NCBI RefSeq assembly: GCF_044466355.1
Contig: NZ_JBITMQ010000012.1
Coordinates: forward strand, 124,001-188,000
Origin: Actinophytocola sp044466355
GTDB taxonomy: Bacteria > Actinomycetota > Actinomycetes > Mycobacteriales > Pseudonocardiaceae
Length of the DNA stretch: 64,000 bases
Reading direction: 5' to 3'
This document shows, piece after piece, positions 17,793 through 25,701 of the stretch (its first letter is position 1; every line of letters starts with the position of its first letter). Below the pieces are notes generated by a model. That model saw nothing but the letters and a program-made list of their open reading frames with translations, was not told the origin of the DNA and ran no database searches. Made by a program: the position numbers and the translations under genes.

Positions 17793-18241
17793 TCCGTGCG
17801 CGGCCACGGTGTGCCCTGCAGGGTTTCGATGCGTTCGTTCAACGCGCGCAGCAGGCGGTAGAGGTCGGCGCAGTCCGCATCCGCCCACTCCGCGATCACC
17901 TTGCCCAGGCCCGTGCGGTAGCGCTCGCGGTCGGCCGCCAGGCGGGTCGCGCCGGTCGTGGTGATGCGCAGCCGCCGCGCCGCGCCGCCGTCCGGGTCGG
18001 GTATCCGGTCCACCAGCCGCTCCCGGAGCATCGCGTGGACCTGGCGCGTCACCGTGGAGATCTCCAGTTGCAGACCGGTCGCCAGTTCGCGGGCCGTCAT
18101 CGGGCCGGTGGCGTCGATGCGGCTCAGCATCAGGTAGGCGGACCGTTCGAGCACACCCTTGGCCGTCGTGGCGAGTTGGTGTCGGCTGACCAGCGTCAGC
18201 TCGCGTTCGATCGCGTCAAGGAGGTGTTCTCTACCTCGCAT
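17789..18241 (-). CDS. MarR-family transcriptional regulator
   Basis: A 150-residue winged-helix repressor. Residues ~45-110 hold the helix-turn-helix and wing (MTARELATGLQLEISTVTRQ, then RRLRITTTGATRLAA). It is divergent from the 14-helix efflux transporter gene, and a perfect 8-1-8 palindrome sits between them, so it very probably represses both until a drug-like ligand binds. I took ATG 18241 as start because the upstream extension would run through that palindrome. It has no Cys, so redox sensing is unlikely. Confidence 0.9.
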   Translation of the reverse strand: MRGREHLLDAIERELTLVSRHQLATTAKGVLERSAYLMLSRIDATGPMTARELATGLQLEISTVTRQVHAMLRERLVDRIPDPDGGAARRLRITTTGATRLAADRERYRTGLGKVIAEWADADCADLYRLLRALNERIETLQGTPWPRTD

Positions 18242-18262
18242 CGTCCAGTCCTCGATGGTCGG

Positions 18263-18279
18263 ATGTGTACCGTACACAT
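18263..18279. promoter_or_regulatory. MarR operator, perfect 8-1-8 palindrome
   Basis: ATGTGTAC-C-GTACACAT is a perfect inverted repeat in the marR/MFS divergent region. It overlaps the upstream GTG (18265) of the transporter and ends just before a second GTG at 18280. MarR proteins typically bind palindromes of 16-20 bases over their own promoter; here one site could control both genes. Confidence 0.7.
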
Positions 18280-19719
18280 GTGCGCCCTGGGATCGTCGTC
18301 GCTGTGCTGGCGAGCTGTGGTCTCGTCGCGTCGTTCATGCAGACCCTCGTCATCCCGCTGATCCCGAGCCTGCCCGCGATCCTGCGCACTGACGCGTCCG
18401 GCGCGTCCTGGGTCATCACCGTCACGTTGCTCGCCGCCGCGGTGATCATGCCGGTCAGCGGGCGCCTCGGCGACCTCTACGGCAAGCGTCGCGTGCTGCT
18501 CGTCAGCGTCGCCGTGCTCGTCGCCGGGTCCGTGGTCGCCGCGCTCGCGAGCTCGCTCGTCCCGATGGTCGTCGGCCGTGGGCTGCAGGGCTGCGCGATG
18601 GGTGTCATCCCGCTGGGCATCAGCATCATGCGGGACATTCTCCCCGCGGAACGCGTCGGTACCGCCATCGCGACGATGAGCGCGACCCTCGGGGTCGGCG
18701 GCGCGATCGGGTTGCCGCTGTCCGCGGTCGTCGCGGAGTCCTCGTCGTGGCGGGTGCTGTTCTGGCTGTCCGCCGCACTCGCCGCCGTCTGCCTGACCTT
18801 GTTGTGGACGGTCGTGCCCGGTTCGTCCGTCCGCGCGTCCGGGCGGTTCGACGTGCTCGGCGCGCTGGGGCTCGGGGCGGGGCTGGTGTGCCTGCTGCTG
18901 GCGATCACCAAGGGCGGGACGTGGGGCTGGGGCTCGGCGACCACGCTGGGCCTGTTCGCCGCGGCGGTCGTCGTGCTCGCCGTCTGGGGTGTCCACCAGT
19001 TGCGCGTTCGCCACCCGCTGGTCGACCTGCGGGTGTCGGCGCGGCGGCCGGTCCTGTTCACGAACCTCGCGTCGGTGCTGGTCGGTTTCTCGATGTACAG
19101 CATGTCGCTGGTGCTGCCGCAGCTGCTGCAGGCGCCCGCGGCCACCGGCTACGGCCTCGGGCAGTCGATGGCCGCCGCCGGCCTGTGGATGGCGCCGGGC
19201 GGCCTGGTGATGATGGCGTTGTCGCCGGTGTCGGCGCGGATCACGCGCAGGCACGGCCCGCGCACGTCGCTGGTCGTCGGCACGTCGATCATCGCCATCG
19301 GCTACCTGCTCTCGACCCTGTTGCTGCACAGCGCGTTCGAGATCATGGTGGCCGGCATCGTCGTCAGCTCCGGCGTCGGCATCGCGTACGCGGCGATGCC
19401 CGGCCTGATCATGGGTTCGGTGCCCCTGCGGGAGACCGCGTCGGCGAACGGGTTGAACTCACTGGCCCGGTCCGTCGGCACGTCGGTGTCCAGCGCGGTG
19501 GTGGCGACACTGCTGGCGCACATGACGGTCACGGTGGGGTCGCTGACCGTGCCGTCGCTCACCGGTTTCCGTGTCGCGTTCCTGATCGCCGCGGGTGCGG
19601 CCGCGGTCGGGGTGCTGGTCACGCTGCTGGTGCCCCGTGTCCGCGACGGCTCCGGAGACGGCCTCGACGACGTGACCGCAGCGCCGGTCGCGGAGGACCG
19701 GCGCGAGCTCCAGGTGTAG
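18265..19719 (+). CDS. MFS drug transporter, 14-helix DHA2 (EmrB/QacA) type
   Basis: A ~480-residue proton-coupled multidrug exporter. About 14 membrane helices can be counted. The loop 2-3 motif A is GRLGDLYGKRRVLL, and motif C lies in GVGGAIGLPLSAV, typical of drug antiporters. Start choice is uncertain: GTG 18265 gives the longest frame, but GTG 18280 begins right before the first helix and directly after the operator, so 18280 may be the true start, possibly on a leaderless mRNA. The 3' 261 bases are overlapped on the other strand by an unusual open frame. Confidence 0.9.
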   Translation: MYRTHVRPGIVVAVLASCGLVASFMQTLVIPLIPSLPAILRTDASGASWVITVTLLAAAVIMPVSGRLGDLYGKRRVLLVSVAVLVAGSVVAALASSLVPMVVGRGLQGCAMGVIPLGISIMRDILPAERVGTAIATMSATLGVGGAIGLPLSAVVAESSSWRVLFWLSAALAAVCLTLLWTVVPGSSVRASGRFDVLGALGLGAGLVCLLLAITKGGTWGWGSATTLGLFAAAVVVLAVWGVHQLRVRHPLVDLRVSARRPVLFTNLASVLVGFSMYSMSLVLPQLLQAPAATGYGLGQSMAAAGLWMAPGGLVMMALSPVSARITRRHGPRTSLVVGTSIIAIGYLLSTLLLHSAFEIMVAGIVVSSGVGIAYAAMPGLIMGSVPLRETASANGLNSLARSVGTSVSSAVVATLLAHMTVTVGSLTVPSLTGFRVAFLIAAGAAAVGVLVTLLVPRVRDGSGDGLDDVTAAPVAEDRRELQV

Positions 19720-20346
19720 GAACGTCCTGCCGTCCGCCGCCGCGGCGATGCCCTGTGCGTTCGTGCGCCCCGCGAGCCGTTCGTGATGACCGACCCGGAA
19801 TCCCCGCTGGACCAGGGCTTGCTCGACCTGCCCGTGCAGCTCGCCCTGCTCGCCCGCGCCCGAGGAGACGACGGCGTCGATGCCGGGTGCGGTCGCGGCG
19901 GCGAAGCCGTGGAGCTGGAGCTCCGGTAGCGCAAGCGCTTGCGCGAACGCGTGGAACAGCGAGTCGGTGCGGTGTGCCACGTCGGCCTGGTCGCGGTGGG
20001 CGCCCGCGACGAGCAGCGTGGCGGTCGGGATGGCGTGGAACAGTTCGAGGCCGAGGCGCGCGGTGAGGCGGTCGGAGCCGGGATGCGGGACCTCGATCAG
20101 CAGGTCGGAGGATGCGCGCAGCAGGACGCTGCCCCACCCGTACGCGGTGTCGGTGAGCAGCGTGAACGGGTCGCCGTGGTCGTCGGTCGCGGGTGACGTC
20201 CGCAGGGGGAGACCGTCCTGGCGGGGTGTGTCGCGGGTCAGCGCGGCGTGCAGGACGGCGACGGCCTCGGCACGTTCCTCCGGGGTCGGCGTGCGGTACT
20301 TCGCGGCCATGGCCCGCAGGTGACCGACGAGCCATTGCTGCGGCAT
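19459..20346 (-). CDS. Conserved-looking protein of unknown function with an antisense C-terminal extension
   Basis: I do not recognise the function. Residues 1-~220 look like a real compact protein: helical start (PTPEERAEAVAVLHAALTRD), a stretch VLLRASSDLLIEVPHPGSD, then LELFHAIPTATLLVAGAHRD, DVAHRTDSLFHAF, LPELQLHGFA and a late EGRTNAQG-like segment as AGRTNAQGIAAAADGRTF. The recurring His, Asp and Arg could build a metal or phosphate site; this is inference. Past ~220 the frame continues without a stop for ~75 residues rich in His, Arg and Asp, entirely antisense to the transporter. That tail looks like read-through of non-selected sequence, so a stop may have been lost. No signal peptide is seen. 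Confidence 0.6.
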   Translation of the reverse strand: MPQQWLVGHLRAMAAKYRTPTPEERAEAVAVLHAALTRDTPRQDGLPLRTSPATDDHGDPFTLLTDTAYGWGSVLLRASSDLLIEVPHPGSDRLTARLGLELFHAIPTATLLVAGAHRDQADVAHRTDSLFHAFAQALALPELQLHGFAAATAPGIDAVVSSGAGEQGELHGQVEQALVQRGFRVGHHERLAGRTNAQGIAAAADGRTFLHLELAPVLRDRRCGHVVEAVSGAVADTGHQQRDQHPDRGRTRGDQERDTETGERRHGQRPHRDRHVRQQCRHHRAGHRRADGPGQ

Positions 20347-20358
20347 GTCACCAGTACG

Positions 20359-20973
20359 TCAAATCTTCGCGATGCTGTCCAGGTGAGCATCGAGAACGGT
20401 GCGCATGAGATCGGGTGTCATCCGATCGGGCTGGATGACACCGTTCGTCATCAACCCGTCGAGCAACGCGGTGAGGCGTTCGGTCTCCACCTCGATGTCC
20501 ACGTGGTCCGCGAGGCCGCCCAGGTCACGCGACCTGGTGAGGACCTTCCCGACGAGCCGCCGCGTGCCGTCGTACAGGTCGCGGACGTGCGGGCGCAGCT
20601 TCGGGGTGGTGCGGGCCTGCGTGGCGAAGGCCAGCCAGACGGCGCTTTCCGTGTACCGGGTCTCGTCGAGGGGGAGGAGCTCGCCGAGCAGGTCGGTCGT
20701 GCGGGCGCGGCGTTTCTCCCGGTCGGACTCGGCGATGGCCAGTTCGGCGTGGGCGAGGATCCGGGCGCCGATCCGGTCGACCAGTGCGCGGAGCGCGAAC
20801 TGGATCATCTCCTCGCTGTTCGTGAAGTAGTGCCGCACCGAGCCGACGGCGAGGCCGGCCTCCTCGGCGATGTTGCGCAGCGAGGCGTGCGCGAGCCCGT
20901 CGCGCACCACGATGGTGAAGATCGCTTCCGCGACCAGTCGCCTGCGTTCGTCCGGGTCCACGATCTTCGGCAC
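20359..20973 (-). CDS. TetR-family transcriptional regulator
   Basis: A 204-residue repressor. The N-terminal DNA-binding domain is clear: ERRRLVAEAIFTIVVRDG, then ASLRNIAEEAGLAVGSVRHY. The C-terminal helical ligand domain is divergent, so the inducer is unknown. GTG 20973 is chosen because AAAGG lies 6-7 bases upstream and the family N-terminus starts there. It is divergent from the DUF1453 gene, and two near-identical 17-base operator copies lie in between. The unknown-function gene begins 12 bases downstream on the same strand and may be co-transcribed. Confidence 0.92.
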   Translation of the reverse strand: MPKIVDPDERRRLVAEAIFTIVVRDGLAHASLRNIAEEAGLAVGSVRHYFTNSEEMIQFALRALVDRIGARILAHAELAIAESDREKRRARTTDLLGELLPLDETRYTESAVWLAFATQARTTPKLRPHVRDLYDGTRRLVGKVLTRSRDLGGLADHVDIEVETERLTALLDGLMTNGVIQPDRMTPDLMRTVLDAHLDSIAKI

Positions 20974-20983
20974 GTTGCCTTTA

Positions 20984-21023
20984 TAGCACAGTCTTGCTAA
21001 TTTACTTGGCACAGTCGTGCTAA
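20984..21023. promoter_or_regulatory. Tandem TetR operators
   Basis: Two copies of TRGCACAGTCKTGCTAA occur at 20984-21000 and 21007-21023, differing at two positions and spaced 23 bases start to start. Each has inverted half-sites (GCA...TGC). They fill the region between the divergent tetR and DUF1453 genes, and the second copy ends 12 bases before the DUF1453 start codon. Autoregulation plus repression of the membrane protein is the simplest reading. Confidence 0.65.
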
Positions 21024-21035
21024 AAAGGAGGGGCA

Positions 21036-21614
21036 ATGCACACGCTCGTCGTGGTCGGACTCGTCATCGTCGCGGTGGGGTACACGATCGTGCGTCGCAC
21101 GATCGGTGAGCCATTGAACGCCCGGGACCTGTTCGGCACGCCGGTCGTGCTGCTCGCCGCGGGTGGCTACGGCCTGGCGAAGGTTCCGTACGTGACGGGC
21201 GTCGACGTCGTCTGGCTGGCGGGGACGTCGCTGGCCGGGCTGGCGTTCGGGGTGTGGCGTGGTGCGACCGTGCGACTGATGGTCAGGGACGGTGCGTTGT
21301 GGCAGCGCTATCCCGTGCGGACGTATCTCGTGTGGACGGTGTCGCTGGTCGTCAACGGTGGCCTGGGTTTTCTGGCTGCGCGGGCTGGTGCGCACCCCGA
21401 CGCGCGTCCGCTGGCGCTGTCGATCGGCGTCGGACTGCTGGGGGAGGCAGTCGCGGTGGGCGTGCGTGCGATGTCGACCGGGGTGCCGTTCTCGCCGGAA
21501 AGCCGGGATGACCGGCGGAAGTTCGCTTCACGCGCGGACTTCCAGCAGTTCGAGCGGCAGCCGGGGCTCAGGGACGGCGTCGCGTGGATGTCCCGCGCCG
21601 CCTGGCGTCGGTGA
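21036..21614 (+). CDS. DUF1453-type integral membrane protein
   Basis: A 192-residue protein with about five membrane segments in residues 1-145, then a soluble tail (SPESRDDRRKFASRADFQQ). It resembles DUF1453/CcdC-like actinobacterial membrane proteins of unknown function that are often paired with TetR regulators. A strong AAGGAGGGG ribosome site precedes ATG 21036. Its promoter region holds the two TetR operators, so expression is probably induced by the TetR ligand. Confidence 0.82.
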   Translation: MHTLVVVGLVIVAVGYTIVRRTIGEPLNARDLFGTPVVLLAAGGYGLAKVPYVTGVDVVWLAGTSLAGLAFGVWRGATVRLMVRDGALWQRYPVRTYLVWTVSLVVNGGLGFLAARAGAHPDARPLALSIGVGLLGEAVAVGVRAMSTGVPFSPESRDDRRKFASRADFQQFERQPGLRDGVAWMSRAAWRR

Positions 21615-21642
21615 ACGACGCGGGGTTCGTCGCGGCCTGAGG

Positions 21643-21954
21643 TCAGCGTGGGGCGGCGAGGATGCCGTCGAGCATGCCGGGGAACAGGGCGTCGAGGTCG
21701 TCGCGGCGCAGTGTGGTGATCCGGGAGGTGCCCAGCGGGCGGACGTTGATCACGCCGGCTTCGCGCAGGATCCGCAGGTGGTGGGTGCGGGTCGACTTGG
21801 TGACCGGCAGGTCGATGGCGCCGCACGCGACGCCGTCGCAGCCGATGCGGGCGAGTTCGCGCACGATCCGCAGGCGGACCGGGTCGGCGAGCGCGTGCAG
21901 CACCGACTCGATCCGGATGTCTGATCGCGCCGGGTGCGTGGGCGTCTCCGTCAT
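21643..21954 (-). CDS. ArsR-type winged-helix regulator
   Basis: A 103-residue regulator of the ArsR superfamily: LHALADPVRLRIVRELAR, then PVTKSTRTHHLRILREAGVI and the wing LGTSRITTLRRDDLDALFPG. The Cys residues in IGCDGVACGAID are not in the classic ELCVCDL metal site, so metal sensing is uncertain. ATG 21954 is taken because the divergent transporter promoter occupies the sequence upstream. It is divergent from the MFS gene and probably represses it and itself through the inverted repeats between them. Confidence 0.88.
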   Translation of the reverse strand: MTETPTHPARSDIRIESVLHALADPVRLRIVRELARIGCDGVACGAIDLPVTKSTRTHHLRILREAGVINVRPLGTSRITTLRRDDLDALFPGMLDGILAAPR

Positions 21955-21964
21955 GACTCCATAG

Positions 21965-22016
21965 TACGAGAGGCATCGTAGTTTGACGATTGTCGTAGTA
22001 CGGTGTCGATCGTACT
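21965..22016. promoter_or_regulatory. Inverted repeats in the arsR-type/MFS divergent promoter
   Basis: Two imperfectly spaced palindromes lie here: TACGA-6-TCGTA at 21965-21980 and AGTACG-8-CGTACT at 21997-22016. A direct repeat CGTAGT (21977 and 21994, 17 bases apart) and a -35-like TTGACG at 21983-21988 lie between or overlap them. They are good candidates for the regulator's binding sites. Confidence 0.5.
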
Positions 22017-22038
22017 TAGGGAGACCACGGGGAGAGAC

Positions 22039-23235
22039 ATGTCGCCACGTACTTACCTGCTCGCGCTCGGCGCCTTCGCCATCGGCACCAGTGGGTACAT
22101 CGTCTCGGGGGTGTTGCCGGAGGTCAGTCACGAACTGGACGTCTCGGTGGCCACCGCGGGACAGCTCGGCACGGTGTTCGCGATCGCCTACGCCATCGCG
22201 TCACCGCTGCTGGCCGCGTTCACCGGCCGGTGGGAACGGCGTCGGCTGCTGGTGATCGCGCTGCTGGTCAGCGCCGTCGGCAACGCGCTCGCGGTGATCG
22301 CGCCGACCTACGAGCTGCTGCTCGGCACCCGTGTCGTCGCGGCACTCGGCGCCGCGGTGTACACGCCGGCGGCGACCGTGGTCGCCACCGTGCTGAACCC
22401 GCCGGAACGGCGTGGCCGGGCGGTCGCGATGGTGTTCGGTGGGCTCACGTTCGCGCTGGTCATCGGGGTGCCCGCGGGCAACCTGCTGAGCGCTCCGCTC
22501 GGCTACCACGGGGTGTTCGCGCTCGTGGCGGCCGTGTCGGTGGCCGGTGCGGTCGCGGTCCGGCTCGGGGTGCCGACCGTCGAGGCCCCGCCCGCGGTCG
22601 GGTTGCGGGAACGGTTCGCGGTGGCACGCGACCCCCGGGTGCGGCGCATGCTCGGGGTGACGGTGCTCGGTGTGCTGTCGGCGATGGCGGCGTTCACGTA
22701 CGTGGCGCCGTTTCTGTCGGAGACCGCCGGTGCGCACGGCAGCGTGGTGAGCTTCCTGCTGCTCGGCTACGGAATCGGGGCGAGCGTCGGCAACTCGCTC
22801 GGTGGCCGTGCGGCCGACCGGTTCGGGAGCATGCCGCCGCTGTACGTGTCGCTGGGGGTCGCGGTGGCGCTGCTCGGGACGTTGCCGTTCACCGCGACCA
22901 CCGTGCCCTCGGCGGCCGTCGTGATGTTCCTGTGGGGCATGTTCACGTGGGCGTACAACCCGCCCGCGCAGAACTTCCTCATCGGGCTCGCACCGGCGAA
23001 CAGCGGGTTGGTGCTGTCGCTGAACGCGTCCGCGATCTATCTCGGCGTGGGGCTGTCCGGCGTGTTCGGCGGTGTGGTGATCAGCACGGTCGGCATCCGC
23101 GCGCTGCCGCCGATCGCGGGCATCGTCGCGCTGCTCGCGGCGGGGCTGCTGGTGCTGGTGTCACGCCCGGTGCGTGCACGCGCCGTCGACGACGGTGGCC
23201 AGGACCGGGAGGTCTCGGAGCTCGTCCGGGGGTAG
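22039..23235 (+). CDS. MFS transporter, 12-helix DHA1 type
   Basis: A 398-residue major-facilitator transporter related to the AraJ/chloramphenicol-efflux group. Twelve hydrophobic helices can be traced; motif A appears as GRWERRRLLVIALL and the motif-C region as LVIGVPAGNLLSAPLGY. The second half has GRAADRFGSMPPLY. GGAGAG lies 3 bases before ATG 22039, although the spacing is short. It is controlled by the divergent ArsR-type gene. Its last 75 bases overlap the convergent amidohydrolase gene. The substrate is unknown. Confidence 0.9.
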   Translation: MSPRTYLLALGAFAIGTSGYIVSGVLPEVSHELDVSVATAGQLGTVFAIAYAIASPLLAAFTGRWERRRLLVIALLVSAVGNALAVIAPTYELLLGTRVVAALGAAVYTPAATVVATVLNPPERRGRAVAMVFGGLTFALVIGVPAGNLLSAPLGYHGVFALVAAVSVAGAVAVRLGVPTVEAPPAVGLRERFAVARDPRVRRMLGVTVLGVLSAMAAFTYVAPFLSETAGAHGSVVSFLLLGYGIGASVGNSLGGRAADRFGSMPPLYVSLGVAVALLGTLPFTATTVPSAAVVMFLWGMFTWAYNPPAQNFLIGLAPANSGLVLSLNASAIYLGVGLSGVFGGVVISTVGIRALPPIAGIVALLAAGLLVLVSRPVRARAVDDGGQDREVSELVRG

Positions 23236-24588
23236 GGCGGCGAGGTCCCGGCCGGCCAGCACCAGGTCGGCCGGGTCGCCCACCGCCACGGTGGTGCCGC
23301 GTCCGCCCGTGCCTGCCGCGACCGCGACCTCGAGCGGCAGGCACTGCTCGGGGTGCCAACCGGGCCGGTCGTCGTCGGTGCGGGTGACCGCGGAAGCGAT
23401 GGCGTCCCACGGGTCGAGCGGCGCGACCGGCGCGTCGGAGCCGAACTCGAGCGTGGCGCCCGCACGGTGCAGGGACCCGAAGGCGTAGGCGCGGTCGGTG
23501 CGACCCGGCCAGTGGCGGTCGGCGGCGTCGCGGTCGTCGGGCTGGTGCGCTGGTTGCACGCCGGCGACCACGCCCAGCGCGGCGAACCTCGGCACGTCGG
23601 CCGGGGCGAGGAGCTGGGCGTGCTCGATGCGGCCACCGACGCCGAGCCGCTCGAACGCGTCGAGCGCGAGGGCGTTGGCGCGGTCGCCGATCGCATGCAG
23701 GGCGAGGCCGATGCCGTTGTCGACGGCCTTGCGGAGAACAGGGAGGAGCTGGTCGAGAGGTTCGAGAAGCTCGCCGTGGTGGCCGCCGTCCGGGTAGTGG
23801 TCGTGGCAGTAGGCGGTGCGGGTGTTGAGCGAGCCGTCCATGAAGATCTTCAGCGGGCCGACCGTGAGCCGGTCACCGACCTGGTCGCCGGTCCGCAGAC
23901 CGCGTTCGATGGTCTCGTCGAGCAGGAACTTGGCGATGACGCACCGGATCCGTGTCGCCGGGGTGCTTCGACGCCGCCAGTCGGCGACCGTGTCGGAGTA
24001 CTCGTAGTCGGCGATCGTGGTGACGCCGCGTGCCGCGGCCGCCTCGGTGGCGGCGAGCACCCAGCGGTCGGTGACGTCCGTCGAGGGCGTGGGCAGCGCG
24101 GCGGTGAGCGCCATGCACTGGTCCTCGATGAACACGCCGGTCGGGTGGTCGACGTTCGCCAGGCGCATGGCGGCGGAGCTGAGCCACAGGGTGTGCAGGT
24201 CGTTGCTGAACAGGGCGACCGGCTGGTCCGGGAGCACGCGGTCCAGGAGCGTCTTGTGTGGACGGTCGGGCCAGAGCGCGGCGTGGAAGCCCGCGCCCTG
24301 CAGCAGTTCGCCGGGCGCCGCGCCGGCGGCCGCGATCAGGTCCGCCGCGTGCGCCGCCGACGTGGCGTCGGCGAGGGAGACGCGTTGCCGGGAGCTGGCC
24401 CACTGCAACAGGTGTGCGTGTGCGTCGACCAGGCCGGGCAGCAGGGTGCCGCCTGCGCCGTCGACGACCTGCGCGCCGTCGACGGGCAGACCGGGTGGTT
24501 CGACCGCGACCACCCGGCGCCCCTCCACGCGCACGTCGGCGCGCCGTCCGGTGAACCCGACCGTCACATCACGCAGCAGGAGAGCCAT
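23161..24588 (-). CDS. Amidohydrolase-family protein, YtcJ type
   Basis: A 475-residue metal-dependent hydrolase of the amidohydrolase_3 (YtcJ/NfdA-like) group. The metal site is read from DAHAHLLQW (HxH), the Lys in LKIFMDGSL, LALHAIGDRAN, RIEHAQLL and the Asp in FGSDAPVAPLD. A small beta-sandwich domain wraps both ends. Family members hydrolyse N-formyl, N-acyl or other amides; substrate is not predictable. ATG 24588 gives the usual N-terminus (MALLLRDVTVGF). It is downstream of nrdB on the same strand with a hairpin between. Confidence 0.87.
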   Translation of the reverse strand: MALLLRDVTVGFTGRRADVRVEGRRVVAVEPPGLPVDGAQVVDGAGGTLLPGLVDAHAHLLQWASSRQRVSLADATSAAHAADLIAAAGAAPGELLQGAGFHAALWPDRPHKTLLDRVLPDQPVALFSNDLHTLWLSSAAMRLANVDHPTGVFIEDQCMALTAALPTPSTDVTDRWVLAATEAAAARGVTTIADYEYSDTVADWRRRSTPATRIRCVIAKFLLDETIERGLRTGDQVGDRLTVGPLKIFMDGSLNTRTAYCHDHYPDGGHHGELLEPLDQLLPVLRKAVDNGIGLALHAIGDRANALALDAFERLGVGGRIEHAQLLAPADVPRFAALGVVAGVQPAHQPDDRDAADRHWPGRTDRAYAFGSLHRAGATLEFGSDAPVAPLDPWDAIASAVTRTDDDRPGWHPEQCLPLEVAVAAGTGGRGTTVAVGDPADLVLAGRDLAALPPDELRDLPVLATVVDGACTHRA

Positions 24589-24626
24589 GGGGTCATCCAA
24601 GAACACCTGAGCGCCGGAGCGCACGT

Positions 24627-24644
24627 GTGTGGTGGAACCCACAC
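24627..24644 (-). terminator. Possible hairpin terminator after nrdAB
   Basis: GTGTGG-(6 nt)-CCACAC forms a 6-bp stem between the nrdB stop and the amidohydrolase start. There is no T-run after it, so it could only be a weak or Rho-independent actinobacterial-type terminator. Confidence 0.3.
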
Positions 24645-24666
24645 GATCGGGGACGCTCCCACCGGA

Positions 24667-25701
24667 TCAGAAGTCCTCGTCGAAGGTGACGGTGCCGGTC
24701 ACCGCCACCTGGTAGGCGGACACGCGGCGTTCGAAGAAGTTCGACAGTTCCTGGACGTCCTGCAGCTCCATGAAGGCGAACGGGTTCCTCGACCCGTACT
24801 CCGGTTCGAGACCGAGTGCGGCGAGCCTGCGGTCGGCGACGTGCTGCAGGTACTCACGCATGTCGGACGTGGTGAGCCCGGCGACGCCGCCGGTGAGCAG
24901 GTCCTCCGCGAACTGGGCCTCCGCGTCGACGGCCTCGCGGAGCATCTGCCGCACCTGCGCGTGCAGCTCGTCGTCGAACAGGTCCGGCTCCTCGCGGCGC
25001 ACCGTGTCGACGACGTCGAACGCGAACGCCATGTGCATGGACTCGTCGCGGAACACCCAGTTGGTGCCCGAGGCGAGGCCGTTGAGCAGACCACGGGAAC
25101 GGAGGAAGTACACGTAGGCGAAGGCACCGTAGAAGAACAGTCCCTCGATGCACGCCGCGAAGCAGATCAGGTTCAGCAGGAACGCCCGCCGGTCCGCCCG
25201 GGTCTCGAGCCGGTTCAGGTGCTCGATCGAGTCGATCCACCTGAAGCAGAACTCGGCCTTGTCCCGGATGGACGGGATGTTCTCCACCGCCGCGAACGCG
25301 GCCGCTCGTTCCTGCTCGTCGGGCAGGTAGGTGTCGAGCAGCGTCAGGTAGAACTGGACGTGCACGGCCTCCTCGAACAGCTGGCGTGACAGGTAGAGCC
25401 TCGCCTCGGGTGCGTTGACGTGCTCGTACAGGTTCAGCACCAGGTTGTTCGCGACGATCGTGTCGCCGGTGGCGAAGAACGCGACGAGCCGGTTGACCAG
25501 GTGCCGTTCGGCGTCGGTCAGCTTGGTCAGGTCGGCGAGGTCGGAGTGCAGGTCGACCTCCTCGACCGTCCACGTGTTCCTGATGGCGTCCCGGAAGCGT
25601 TCGTAGAACAGCGGGTAGCGCATCGGACGCAGCGTCAGGTCCATGCCGGGGTCGAGCAGCACCTGCTTGCGGGCGGTGTTCTCGAGCGTGGTCACTGGCA
25701 T
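24667..25701 (-). CDS. nrdB: Class Ia ribonucleotide reductase, beta (radical) subunit
   Basis: The small subunit (344 residues) holds the di-iron centre and tyrosyl radical. Metal ligands are Asp80 (FATGD), Glu111 and His114 (FEEAVHVQFY), a Glu in ACIEGLFF, and Glu/His in RDESMHMAF. Tyr118 sits four residues after the first His, the spacing of the radical Tyr in class Ia, so it is not one of the Tyr-less classes. The C-terminal tail (AVTGTVTFDEDF) is the acidic peptide that docks to NrdA. The start is ATG 25701 (10-base overlap with nrdA) or GTG 25695 (4-base GTGA overlap). It is translated from the B12-controlled nrdAB mRNA. Confidence 0.96.
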   Translation of the reverse strand: MPVTTLENTARKQVLLDPGMDLTLRPMRYPLFYERFRDAIRNTWTVEEVDLHSDLADLTKLTDAERHLVNRLVAFFATGDTIVANNLVLNLYEHVNAPEARLYLSRQLFEEAVHVQFYLTLLDTYLPDEQERAAAFAAVENIPSIRDKAEFCFRWIDSIEHLNRLETRADRRAFLLNLICFAACIEGLFFYGAFAYVYFLRSRGLLNGLASGTNWVFRDESMHMAFAFDVVDTVRREEPDLFDDELHAQVRQMLREAVDAEAQFAEDLLTGGVAGLTTSDMREYLQHVADRRLAALGLEPEYGSRNPFAFMELQDVQELSNFFERRVSAYQVAVTGTVTFDEDF

